A stretch of 5,761 bases of DNA from Acidocella sp. 35-58-6. Lineage in GTDB: Bacteria; Pseudomonadota; Alphaproteobacteria; Acetobacterales; Acetobacteraceae. The position numbers and the translations under genes are program-made. The stretch is taken from contig NCFD01000096.1 in the NCBI GenBank assembly GCA_002281005.1, positions 1 to 5,761 on the forward strand, written 5' to 3'. Shown here piece by piece: positions 1-5,452 of the stretch. Numbering within the stretch: the stretch's first letter is position 1; every line of letters begins with the position of its first letter. Below the pieces are notes generated by a model that saw nothing but the letters and a program-made list of their open reading frames with translations, was not told the origin of the DNA and searched no databases.

Positions 1-362
1 CCATCCTGCAATTCAATTTCAACCACGCCGGTCCCCACAATCGGGTGGGCGAACTGGCTGATCTGATACCCATTCGGCAAATCCGCATAAAAATAATTCT
101 TGCGGTCAAACCGGCTCATCAAATTGATCTGCGCCTGCAAGCCCAACCCGGTGCGCACCGCCTGCGCCACGCACTCCTGGTTAATCACCGGCAGCATGCC
201 CGGAAACCCAGCATCGACGAAACTCACATGCGCATTCGGCGCTCCGCCATAGGTGGCGGAAGCCCCTGAGAATAACTTAGATTCTGAAATCACCTGCGCA
301 TGAATTTCTAAGCCCACCACAATTTCCCAAGCGCCGGTTGAGCCTTCCAACATATAGCCCAT
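1..362 (-). CDS. gatB: GatB, Asp/Glu-tRNA amidotransferase subunit B (N-terminal part, cut by window edge)
   Basis: GatB is the subunit of cytosolic GatCAB that binds the tRNA, phosphorylates the misacylated Glu-tRNA(Gln) or Asp-tRNA(Asn), and accepts ammonia from GatA. The first 120 residues are present; the family usually has about 480. Visible family motifs are VGLEIHAQ at residues 16-23, with the conserved Glu19 and His21, then SKLFSG at 28-33 and [20 protein letters not shown] at 85-104. Ala93 replaces the proline usual in that last block. I chose the ATG at 362-360 because [15 protein letters not shown] resembles the N-terminus I know from acetic acid bacteria, and GGGAG lies 7 bases upstream inside the gatA end. 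A second in-frame ATG at 353-351 is possible. The start overlaps the gatA stop by one base (TAATG), so translation is probably coupled. The identification is certain; only the exact start is open. Confidence 0.97.
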   Translation of the reverse strand, partial: MGYMLEGSTGAWEIVVGLEIHAQVISESKLFSGASATYGGAPNAHVSFVDAGFPGMLPVINQECVAQAVRTGLGLQAQINLMSRFDRKNYFYADLPNGYQISQFAHPIVGTGVVEIELQD

Positions 363-1843
363 TAATTTGCTCCCGCCATCAGCGTGGGTTTGGCGCTGAA
401 ACCAGCCGCGCGTTCAATCGCCGCTGACACCGCCAGAACCGTTTCTTCATCAAAATGCTTACCGATAATCTGCAACCCCAATGGCAATCCTTCCGCCGAC
501 AAGCCGGCGGGCACACTCATGGCGGGTACACCGGCTAGAGACGCAGGCACGGTGAATACGTCGTTCAGATACATCGTCACCGGGTCATCCATTTTCTCGC
601 CAATCCCAAATGCCGCCGAAGGCGCGGTAGGGGTGAGAATCGCATCCACCTTGTCAAATGCCAAGGTAAAATCACGAAGCATGAGTGCGCGAATTTTCTG
701 TGCCTTCAAATAATATGCATCATAATAGCCGTGTGAGAGCACATAGGTGCCGATCATAATCCGCCGCTTCACCTCAGCGCCAAAACCGGCGGCGCGAGTG
801 CGCTCATACATATCAATCAGGTCTTCACCATCGACACGCTTGCCAAACCGCACGCCATCATAACGGGCGAGGTTCGAGGAAGCCTCCGCAGGGGCCACGA
901 TGTAATAAACCGGCAGACCATATTTGGTGTGGGGCAGGGAGATGTCGATAATTTCAGCGCCCTGATCCTTCAACCAGGCAACACCCTTCTCCCACAAAGT
1001 GGCAATTTCAGCGCTCATGCCCTCCACGCGGTATTCCGCCGGAATTCCAATCCGCAGACCCTTCACGCTGCGTGCCGTGGCGGCGCGGAAATCCGGCACC
1101 AGACGCTCGGCACTGGTGCTGTCCCTGGCATCGAAGCCGGACATCCCGCTCAGCATAATCGCGCAATCTTCCACCGTCCGCGCCATCGGCCCGGCTTGGT
1201 CGAGCGAGGAGGCAAACGCGATAATCCCGTAGCGCGAGCAACGGCCATAAGTCGGCTTAATTCCCGCCAAACCGGTGAACGAGGCTGGCTGACGAATTGA
1301 CCCACCGGTATCCGTGCCCGTCGCCCCCAACGCCATGCGCGCCGCCACCGCCGCGGCCGAGCCACCGGAAGACCCGCCCGGTACTAATTTGGCATCCGAA
1401 CGATGGCGCTTCCAAGGATTCTCCACCGGGCCGTAGCCCGAGGTGATGTTAGACGACCCCATGGCAAATTCATCCAAATTCGCCTTGCCCAGGCAAACCG
1501 CTCCGGCAGCCTTCAATTGCGCCGTCACGGTGCTTTCATAAGGCGGAATGAACGGCTCCAGAATTTTGCTCGCCGCCGTGGTGCGCACGCCCTCGGTGCA
1601 GAATAAATCCTTGATCGCCAGCGGAATCCCAGTCAGCGGCCCAGCCTTACCTGCTGCAATCAAGGCATCAGCGGCTTTGGCTTGCGCAAGTGCCAGTTCC
1701 GGCGTGGTGGTAATGAAGGCATTCAGCCGTGGGTTCAGCGCCGCGATGGCGACATTATGGGCTGTTGTCAGTTCAACAGCAGAAATTTCCTTGGCAGCCA
1801 GCTTCGCGCCGGCTTGCGCAATCGTCAGATCGGTCAGGCTCAT
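362..1843 (-). CDS. gatA: GatA, glutamyl/aspartyl-tRNA amidotransferase subunit A (glutaminase)
   Basis: GatA is the amidase-signature subunit of GatCAB. It hydrolyses glutamine and channels the ammonia to GatB. The protein is complete at 493 residues, normal for the family. The Lys-Ser-cisSer triad is visible: Lys78 in AIKDLF, cis-Ser158 in [15 protein letters not shown], and nucleophile Ser182 in [13 protein letters not shown]. These serines are 24 residues apart, as in GatA and FAAH. Other family blocks are [15 protein letters not shown] (118-132), [20 protein letters not shown] (311-330) and the C-terminal [16 protein letters not shown] (432-447). The ATG lies in a 4-base ATGA overlap with the gatC stop. 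There is no strong ribosome binding site of its own, which fits translational coupling. The start [11 protein letters not shown] is typical of the family. Nothing is truncated or substituted at the active site. Confidence 0.99.
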   Translation of the reverse strand: MSLTDLTIAQAGAKLAAKEISAVELTTAHNVAIAALNPRLNAFITTTPELALAQAKAADALIAAGKAGPLTGIPLAIKDLFCTEGVRTTAASKILEPFIPPYESTVTAQLKAAGAVCLGKANLDEFAMGSSNITSGYGPVENPWKRHRSDAKLVPGGSSGGSAAAVAARMALGATGTDTGGSIRQPASFTGLAGIKPTYGRCSRYGIIAFASSLDQAGPMARTVEDCAIMLSGMSGFDARDSTSAERLVPDFRAATARSVKGLRIGIPAEYRVEGMSAEIATLWEKGVAWLKDQGAEIIDISLPHTKYGLPVYYIVAPAEASSNLARYDGVRFGKRVDGEDLIDMYERTRAAGFGAEVKRRIMIGTYVLSHGYYDAYYLKAQKIRALMLRDFTLAFDKVDAILTPTAPSAAFGIGEKMDDPVTMYLNDVFTVPASLAGVPAMSVPAGLSAEGLPLGLQIIGKHFDEETVLAVSAAIERAAGFSAKPTLMAGAN

Positions 1844-2127
1844 TCGACAACTTTCGGTACAGCAAAAAATTCGCCGGCGCGGTCGGGCGCATTGGCAAGG
1901 ATTTTCTCAGGCATCTCGCCATCGTTGCAAATATCAGGGCGCAGCCGCATGGCCATTTGCGCCCCGCCCGAAAGCGGCTCAATTCCGGTCACGTCAACCT
2001 CGTTCAACTGGTCAACATAGCCCAAAATAGCGTTCAATTCGGTCTGCAGCGTGGCTATTTCGGCCTCATCCACGCGAATTCTGGCCAGTTTCGCAATACG
2101 GCGAACCGTGGCGGTATCAAGCGACAT
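1840..2127 (-). CDS. gatC: GatC, glutamyl/aspartyl-tRNA amidotransferase subunit C
   Basis: GatC is the small subunit that wraps around the GatA-GatB interface and stabilises the complex; it has no catalytic role. It is complete at 95 residues, the usual length. The family pattern is plain along its whole length: [15 protein letters not shown] (9-23), [20 protein letters not shown] (27-46), GIEPL (48-52), RPDICNDG (63-70), [20 protein letters not shown] at the C-terminus. The ATG at 2127-2125 follows AAGGA (2140-2136, minus strand) at 8 bases, which supports this start. It is the first gene of gatC-gatA-gatB. Any promoter must lie in the 47-base gap to the divergent ruvX or inside ruvX; I see no convincing -35/-10 pair there. 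Confidence 0.98.
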   Translation of the reverse strand: MSLDTATVRRIAKLARIRVDEAEIATLQTELNAILGYVDQLNEVDVTGIEPLSGGAQMAMRLRPDICNDGEMPEKILANAPDRAGEFFAVPKVVE

Positions 2128-2174
2128 TCATAAAATCCTTGGGGTTGCGAGCAAACGGGACCATAAACACTGGT

Positions 2175-2648
2175 ATGGCCCTCTTCAACCTCATGCAACT
2201 CCACGCGGCAATGCCCCCCGGCGCAAGGCTGATTGGCCTGGACCCTGGGTCCAAGCGCATCGGCGTGGCGCTCTCCGACGTCAACCGGCAGATCGCCAGC
2301 CCTTATTCCACCATCGTGCGGGCCAAGCTCAAGCACAACGCCGCCGAAATCCGCGCCATTGCGGACGAGGAAGGGGCGGCGGGGCTGGTGATTGGGCTGC
2401 CTTTGGGAATCGACGGCGATTTAGTGCCGGCTGCTCAGGCGGCGCGGGACTGGGCGCACGCGCTCTCAGCCGCTACCGGCTTACCCGCCGCCATGATCGA
2501 TGAAAGCCTGACAACCTCAGAGGTTCAGGCGTTGCTTATCAATGCTGACATGACCCGGGCGCGGCGCGCAGCGATGGTCGATAAACTTGCCGCCGCGCAA
2601 ATCCTGCAAATGGCGCTGGATGCGGTAAAATCCACCGCACCCAGTTAG
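2175..2648 (+). CDS. ruvX: RuvX/YqgF, putative pre-16S rRNA nuclease (RuvC-like fold)
   Basis: YqgF/RuvX proteins have an RNase H-like (RuvC) fold and in E. coli take part in 5' maturation of 16S rRNA. With the start used here the product is 157 residues, a normal length. Candidate acidic active-site residues are Asp23 in LIGLDPGSKRIGVALSD, Glu110 in IDESLTTSE and Asp136 in VDKLAAAQILQ. VIGLPLGIDG at 72-81 is the conserved central block. I chose ATG 2175 because MALFNL...MPPGARLIG resembles Acetobacteraceae RuvX. The frame is open back to TTG 2139, and ATG 2193 and 2211 are alternatives. GGGA at 2157-2160 is too far away for a good ribosome binding site. Odd points: Ser111 replaces the arginine usual in the DER motif, and Gly78 replaces the asparagine often seen in LNMDG. 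It diverges from gatC and ends 6 bases before the convergent csbD stop. Confidence 0.93.
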   Translation: MALFNLMQLHAAMPPGARLIGLDPGSKRIGVALSDVNRQIASPYSTIVRAKLKHNAAEIRAIADEEGAAGLVIGLPLGIDGDLVPAAQAARDWAHALSAATGLPAAMIDESLTTSEVQALLINADMTRARRAAMVDKLAAAQILQMALDAVKSTAPS

Positions 2649-2654
2649 CGCTCA

Positions 2655-2837
2655 CTATTTCTTCAGAATATCCCGGGCAGCATCTTTGATAGTTCCTACA
2701 GCATTCTGCACGGTACCAGTGGCTTTCTCTGCTTTGCCCTCGGCTTGCAAATTAACATCGCCGGTGGCCTTACCGACAGCATCTTTCACAGTGCCCGTGA
2801 CTTTTTTCACGGTGCCTTCAATCCGATCTTTATCCAT
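2655..2837 (-). CDS. CsbD-family small stress-response protein
   Basis: The product has 60 residues and matches the CsbD/YjbJ family: MDKDRIEGTVKKVTGTVKDA at the N-terminus, AEGKAEKATGTVQNAVG at 32-48, and a Lys/Asp-rich C-terminus ending DILKK. Members are small, hydrophilic, abundant cytosolic proteins often induced by general or osmotic stress; their biochemical role is not settled. Two halves resemble each other at an offset of 33 residues (GTVKKVTGTVKDA at 8-20, GTVQNAVGTIKDA at 41-53). The frame is open upstream to about 3062, but the start is fixed by MDKDRIEG at 2837, preceded by GAGGAGAG (2850-2843) with 5 bases of spacing. The longer reading would run through the entericidin gene and lacks family similarity. 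It lies 17 bases behind the entericidin gene and was probably co-transcribed with it. No clear terminator was seen before the convergent ruvX. Confidence 0.93.
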   Translation of the reverse strand: MDKDRIEGTVKKVTGTVKDAVGKATGDVNLQAEGKAEKATGTVQNAVGTIKDAARDILKK

Positions 2838-2842
2838 CGTTT

Positions 2843-2850
2843 CTCTCCTC
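2843..2850 (-). promoter_or_regulatory. Strong Shine-Dalgarno deciding the csbD start
   Basis: GAGGAGAG followed by AAACG and ATG on the minus strand. It fixes the short 60-residue CsbD reading rather than the open frame extending to 3062. It starts 4 bases after the entericidin stop codon, so ribosomes finishing that gene could reload here. The 13-base leader matches the entericidin leader at 11 positions. Confidence 0.8.
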
Positions 2851-2854
2851 GAAT

Positions 2855-3019
2855 TTACGGGTGTGGTGACGTCGGCGCGTTGGCGTTGGCGCTGTTGGTT
2901 AGTGCATGCCCACCCTGTGACACATCTTCGCCAACACCGGCTGTGGTGTGGCAAGCGCTGAGAATTGGTGCCACCATCAGCAGAGCCGCCAACGTCATCG
3001 CAATCTGAGTTTTTTTCAT
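2855..3019 (-). CDS. Entericidin EcnA/EcnB-family small lipoprotein
   Basis: This is a 54-residue protein, read directly from the minus strand. It opens with a charged MKKTQ and a hydrophobic stretch (IAMTLAALLMVAPIL, 6-20). A lipobox L-S-A-C follows at 20-23, so cleavage would leave lipidated Cys23 and a mature peptide of about 32 residues. After the cysteine, HTTAGVGEDVSQGGHAL is the hallmark of the entericidin A/B family (compare CNTTRGVGEDVQAGG). The last 14 residues are polar, rich in Asn, Ala and Pro. Family members are envelope lipoproteins; in enterobacteria EcnA/EcnB were described as an antidote/toxin pair in stationary phase, but elsewhere they mostly occur as single genes of unknown role. 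The start is firm: AAGGAGAG (3032-3025) lies 5 bases upstream of ATG. No second entericidin gene is next to it. The 17-base gap to csbD suggests one transcript. Confidence 0.9.
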   Translation of the reverse strand: MKKTQIAMTLAALLMVAPILSACHTTAGVGEDVSQGGHALTNSANANAPTSPHP

Positions 3020-3024
3020 CTTTT

Positions 3025-3032
3025 CTCTCCTT
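3025..3032 (-). promoter_or_regulatory. Strong Shine-Dalgarno of the entericidin gene
   Basis: AAGGAGAG followed by AAAAG and ATG on the minus strand, a near-perfect match to the anti-SD core. It supports this very short gene as real and is almost the same block as the csbD leader. Confidence 0.8.
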
Positions 3033-3057
3033 GTTTCGTTTTTTGTATTTCGGAGAG

Positions 3058-3091
3058 TGCAACGTTTAATTCAACGCAAATTCTGCAACGT
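3058..3091. repeat. Three CAACG motifs upstream of the entericidin gene
   Basis: CAACG occurs at 3060-3064, 3072-3076 and 3086-3090 (CGTTG on the minus strand), spaced 12 and 14 bases. The outer two share the longer form TGCAACGT. They lie 41-71 bases upstream of the entericidin start, inside the 110-base gap behind the flavin monooxygenase gene, where a promoter for the entericidin-csbD pair is expected. A regulator site is possible, but the motif is short and may be chance. Confidence 0.25.
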
Positions 3092-3129
3092 GGCCGATTG
3101 TTCAGGCTTTGCCCATAAACGAGGCTGGT

Positions 3130-4152
3130 CTATGCCGCAATTTTGATTTGCGTGAGGCCAAATTCACGCGCCAGCAATGTATAGGAATTCTGACGCGCCG
3201 TTGGCTCATAGGCTGTGGTGGTAATGGCCAGTTCAGCAATGCCGGTTTGCGCTACCAACTCGCGCAGCCGTGCCGCCACATCTGCCGCCGTGCCTGAAAA
3301 AGCCCGCTCCTTCACCTGCGCCATTTGCTGGCGCTCGGTCTCTGAAACCTCCCAGGCGGCGGCCTCCTCAGGTGAGGGCAGAGCGATATAGTGCCCCTTA
3401 TCGCGCATCAGCCGGGCAATGGCGCGCGAGCGATAATAATAATCCGCCTCCGCCTCGGTCTCACCAGCAAACGCCCATACGGTCAGCGCCGCGTGGGGGG
3501 CTGCCAGAGTTTCCGAAGGCCGGAAGGTCTCGCGGTAAATATCCAGCGCCTGCTCAGCCCCCACGCCGTCATTGAAAAAATACGCGTAGCAATAGGGCAG
3601 CCCAAAAAACGCCGCCACCTGCGCCCCGTAATTGGAGCTTCCCAGTATCCATAGTTCCGGGGCAAACGGCCCGCGCGGTTCAGCGTGCACACTGCGAAAC
3701 GGATGCCCTTCCACCAGCGGCTGACCCGCACTCCAGGCCTGTAAATCGCGCACCATGCTGGGGAATGCATCAGCCGCCGCGGCAGCATTCGGGTTCAACG
3801 CCAGTGCGGTGCGGCCATCCGAGCCAGGTGCCCGGCCCACGCCCAAATCAATCCGGCCCGGGGCAATGGCCTCCAGCACCCTGAATTGTTCTGCCACCTT
3901 CAGCGCCGAATAATGCGGCAGCATCACCCCCGCACTACCCACCCGAATGGTATGGGTGGTCGCGGCAATCGCCGCCATCAATATCTCCGGGGCCGAACCC
4001 GCCACGGCACCCGAGCTATGATGCTCGGAGACCCAATAGCGGGAATACCCCAGGCTCTCGCAGTGCCGCGCCAGCGCTATGCTTTCACGAATCGAGACAT
4101 CAGCGGAAATACCGGAACGGATCGGGGATTGGTCGAGGATCGAGAGTTTCAT
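3130..4152 (-). CDS. Luciferase-like (LLM class) flavin-dependent monooxygenase, YhbW type
   Basis: The product has 340 residues and belongs to the bacterial luciferase-like TIM-barrel enzymes, which use reduced flavin and O2 to oxidise an organic substrate. It looks like the single-chain group 1 type (E. coli YhbW); the substrate is unknown. Family blocks are MKLSILDQSPI (1-11), RYWVSEHHSS (38-47), EILMAAIAATTHTIRVGSAGVMLPHY (56-81), LEAIAPGRIDLGVGRAPGSD (93-112) and LWILGSSNYGAQVAA (167-181). The C-terminal KERAFSGTAADVAARL (281-296) is also typical. I chose ATG 4152 because the family begins MKLS(I/V)LD; a TTG at 4173 would add seven unsupported residues. Only a weak GGCGG lies directly before the ATG. 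It sits 29 bases behind the cyclotransferase-like gene and is probably in one operon with lipB. There is no neighbouring flavin reductase to hint at a partner. Confidence 0.93.
   Translation of the reverse strand: MKLSILDQSPIRSGISADVSIRESIALARHCESLGYSRYWVSEHHSSGAVAGSAPEILMAAIAATTHTIRVGSAGVMLPHYSALKVAEQFRVLEAIAPGRIDLGVGRAPGSDGRTALALNPNAAAAADAFPSMVRDLQAWSAGQPLVEGHPFRSVHAEPRGPFAPELWILGSSNYGAQVAAFFGLPYCYAYFFNDGVGAEQALDIYRETFRPSETLAAPHAALTVWAFAGETEAEADYYYRSRAIARLMRDKGHYIALPSPEEAAAWEVSETERQQMAQVKERAFSGTAADVAARLRELVAQTGIAELAITTTAYEPTARQNSYTLLAREFGLTQIKIAA
3714..3731 (+). repeat. 18-base exact direct repeat, copy 1
   Basis: CCAGCGGCTGACCCGCAC also occurs at 4724-4741. Here it lies within the flavin monooxygenase gene, where it is read as part of SAGQPL. 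With one mismatch the match extends three bases further right. It could be chance in GC-rich coding DNA. Confidence 0.6.
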
Positions 4153-4181
4153 CCGCCAAATGTAGGCAAGCAAGGCGCCAA

Positions 4182-4550
4182 TTAGAAGCTGCGCGAACGC
4201 AAAGTCATAATTTTCTCATCCGCCACCCAGGCAACCTTGGTGGCGGCATCTCCCATAAAACACCGGGCCCGCTGTGGGCCGTGCGCCGTGATTAGCCGCA
4301 CATGAATCTGCCGGTAGCGCACTGATTCATAATTTTGCAGCCTTACCAGCATATCGGCATTCACCCGCATGATCACGCCATGCACCGCCTCACCGGGCTC
4401 ACGCCGCAATGTGGGGTAGCGCGCCCCGCGCAGCAAAACCCGCCGGTAGCCATGCAGCACTGCTGATACCGGCGTCGCCTTTACCGGCTTGCCGGCACAG
4501 CGCCCCAACCCGGCAGGGTCTGCCAGGGTCCCGTAGAGGAAGATTTTCAT
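4182..4550 (-). CDS. Gamma-glutamylcyclotransferase-like (AIG2/GGCT fold) protein
   Basis: The product has 122 residues with the layout of the small GGCT-like/AIG2-like fold. The N-terminal FLYGTLADP (4-12) matches the phosphate-loop-like YGSL motif. [16 protein letters not shown] (45-60) is the core strand region. [10 protein letters not shown] (71-80) carries Glu75 at the place of the catalytic acid in gamma-glutamylcyclotransferases. Such enzymes release 5-oxoproline from gamma-glutamyl amines or peptides, but many bacterial members have no known substrate, so only the fold and probable chemistry are supported. The ATG lies in a 4-base ATGA overlap with the lipB stop, so its translation is probably coupled to lipB. 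The length is normal and the presumed catalytic residue is present. The C-terminus ([17 protein letters not shown]) is plain. Confidence 0.85.
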   Translation of the reverse strand: MKIFLYGTLADPAGLGRCAGKPVKATPVSAVLHGYRRVLLRGARYPTLRREPGEAVHGVIMRVNADMLVRLQNYESVRYRQIHVRLITAHGPQRARCFMGDAATKVAWVADEKIMTLRSRSF

Positions 4551-5206
4551 TCGAAGATTTTCGTAAAATTGCGCTGCAAAGCCTCATCCACCTCAGCCAT
4601 GGTCACATTCACGCCCAGTGCCGCCAGGCTGGTCACCCCATGCTCGCGAATGCCGCAGGGCACAATGCCAGAAAAATGCTCCAAGTCGGGATTCACGTTC
4701 AACGCCAGCCCATGCCAGCTCACCCAGCGGCTGACCCGCACCCCGATCGCGCCGATTTTTTCCTCTATCCCGTCCCGGGCAATCCATATCCCCACGCGCC
4801 CCTCACGGATTTCCCCTTGTACGCCAAAATCCGCCAGTGTTGCGATCATCCAGGCTTCCAGCCCCCGCACAAACGCCCGCACATCGCGGGCTGGAATACT
4901 GCCATGGGCACGCTTTAAATCCAGCATCACATAGGCCACCCGCTGGCCCGGCCCATGATACGTCCATTGCCCGCCGCGCCCCGCCGCATAGGTGGGAAAC
5001 CGGCTGGAGTCCTGCAAATCCGCCGCATTCGCGGAGGTCCCGGCGGTATAAAGCGGCGGATGCTCCACCAGCCAGATTGTCTCGTCCAAAGTGCCGTCAT
5101 GAACACCCGAAATCTGGCTCTGCATGGCCGAAACCGCCGCCTCATAGGGGGTCAGACCCGATTTGATGTCCCATGTCACGGCCGTGGTTGCCGGGCTTTT
5201 CAGCAT
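4547..5206 (-). CDS. lipB: LipB, octanoyl-[ACP]:protein N-octanoyltransferase
   Basis: LipB moves the octanoyl group from octanoyl-ACP to a lysine of lipoyl domains (pyruvate and 2-oxoglutarate dehydrogenases, glycine cleavage H protein) in the cytosol; LipA then inserts sulfur. The 219-residue product is of usual length. Motifs are [12 protein letters not shown] (48-59), [20 protein letters not shown] (76-95) with His84, [19 protein letters not shown] (148-166) with the conserved Lys150, and [18 protein letters not shown] (169-186) with Cys184, the acyl-thioester cysteine. The catalytic Lys-Cys pair is intact. The ATG at 5206 is the first possible start, because an in-frame TAG lies two codons upstream. 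The leader has no good Shine-Dalgarno. It leads a probable operon with the cyclotransferase-like and flavin monooxygenase genes. lipA is not in the window. Confidence 0.97.
   Translation of the reverse strand: MLKSPATTAVTWDIKSGLTPYEAAVSAMQSQISGVHDGTLDETIWLVEHPPLYTAGTSANAADLQDSSRFPTYAAGRGGQWTYHGPGQRVAYVMLDLKRAHGSIPARDVRAFVRGLEAWMIATLADFGVQGEIREGRVGIWIARDGIEEKIGAIGVRVSRWVSWHGLALNVNPDLEHFSGIVPCGIREHGVTSLAALGVNVTMAEVDEALQRNFTKIFE
4724..4741 (+). repeat. 18-base exact direct repeat, copy 2
   Basis: Second copy of CCAGCGGCTGACCCGCAC, 1010 bases from the first. It lies inside lipB and is read in another frame (VRVSRW), so protein similarity cannot explain it. Confidence 0.6.
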
Positions 5207-5216
5207 GGTCTATAGC
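5188..5216 (+). promoter_or_regulatory. Candidate sigma-70 promoter of tRNA-Leu
   Basis: TTGCCG (5188-5193), a 17-base spacer and TATAGC (5211-5216) are followed by a GC-rich stretch, as in many stable-RNA promoters under stringent control. Initiation near 5223 would give a leader of about 32 bases before the tRNA. The -35 half lies inside the first codons of lipB on the other strand. Assigned by eye only. Confidence 0.45.
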
Positions 5217-5254
5217 CAGCCCGCGCGGCGCGATGGCCCGCGTGTTCGTGCGAT

Positions 5255-5340
5255 GCGGTCGTGGCGAAATGGTAGACGCGCAAGCTTGAGGTGCTTGTGG
5301 GGGAAACCCCTTGGAAGTTCGAGTCTTCTCGACCGCACCA
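5255..5340 (+). tRNA. tRNA-Leu, anticodon GAG
   Basis: A complete 86-base class II tRNA with encoded CCA. The acceptor stem GCGGTCG (5255-5261) pairs fully with CGACCGC (5330-5336), followed by discriminator A and CCA. The D-stem is GCG/CGC around AAATGGTAGA. The anticodon stem CAAGC/GCTTG (5281-5285, 5293-5297) closes the 7-base loop TTGAGGT, giving anticodon GAG at 5288-5290. It would read CUC and CUU leucine codons. The long variable arm has GGGG-AAA-CCCC pairing, as expected for leucine. The T-arm has the TTCGAGT loop on a GGAAG/CTTCT stem with one G-U pair. It diverges from lipB and precedes maeB in the same direction. Confidence 0.98.
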
Positions 5341-5342
5341 CG

Positions 5343-5356
5343 CCCGATCATTCGGG
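5343..5356 (+). terminator. Short hairpin just after tRNA-Leu (weak terminator or processing signal)
   Basis: CCCGA-TCAT-TCGGG forms a perfect 5-base-pair stem with a 4-base loop, starting 3 bases after the tRNA CCA. No T-run follows (ACTCCCCGTAAAAAA), so it is not a standard intrinsic terminator. It may help 3' processing or simply slow transcription before maeB. Confidence 0.25.
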
Positions 5357-5452
5357 ACTCCCCGTAAAAAATTCATACCTGCCACCGGTTGTCTCACACA
5401 CCGGCTTGGCGCATGAAAAGACCAATTGAGCGGGTAAAGAGGGAGAGACATC

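Noticed and set aside
929..1300. Plus-strand open frames across 384-2133 and opposite the other minus-strand genes
   Set aside because: They are antisense shadows of gatA and gatC, which have complete family motifs. The shadows have no recognisable domains and lack proper ribosome binding sites.
2139..2174. TTG start at 2139 for ruvX
   Set aside because: It gives 12 extra residues with no family similarity and overlaps the gatC ribosome binding site. ATG 2175 gives an N-terminus like related RuvX proteins.
2655..3062. Long 135-residue minus-strand reading that includes CsbD as its C-terminal part
   Set aside because: The upstream 75 residues have no family character and run out of frame through the entericidin gene. 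The strong ribosome binding site before 2837 and the MDKDRIEG start fix the short form.
3045..3074. Sigma-70-like TTGAAT-N18-AAATAC upstream of the entericidin gene (minus strand)
   Set aside because: The -10 half matches the consensus poorly, so I do not call it. An EcfG reading (AGAAT-N15-CGTT) also fails on both sequence and spacing.
3093..3110. Possible terminator hairpin behind the flavin monooxygenase gene (minus strand)
   Set aside because: Only three firm base pairs with a mismatch and no T-run, so it does not meet the form of an intrinsic terminator.
4153..4173. TTG start at 4173 for the flavin monooxygenase
   Set aside because: The family begins with MKLSILD, which is the ATG at 4152. 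The extra residues LAYIWR are not supported.
5209..5215. Minus-strand -10 element (CTATAG) that would make a leaderless lipB transcript
   Set aside because: CTATAG is palindromic, so it scores on both strands, but on the minus strand no -35 is found at the right distance (GCCATC). The plus-strand reading is better.
5255..5340. tRNA-Leu 3' end as an attachment site of an integrated element
   Set aside because: No integrase gene and no partial copy of the tRNA 3' end are visible in the window; maeB, a housekeeping gene, follows directly.
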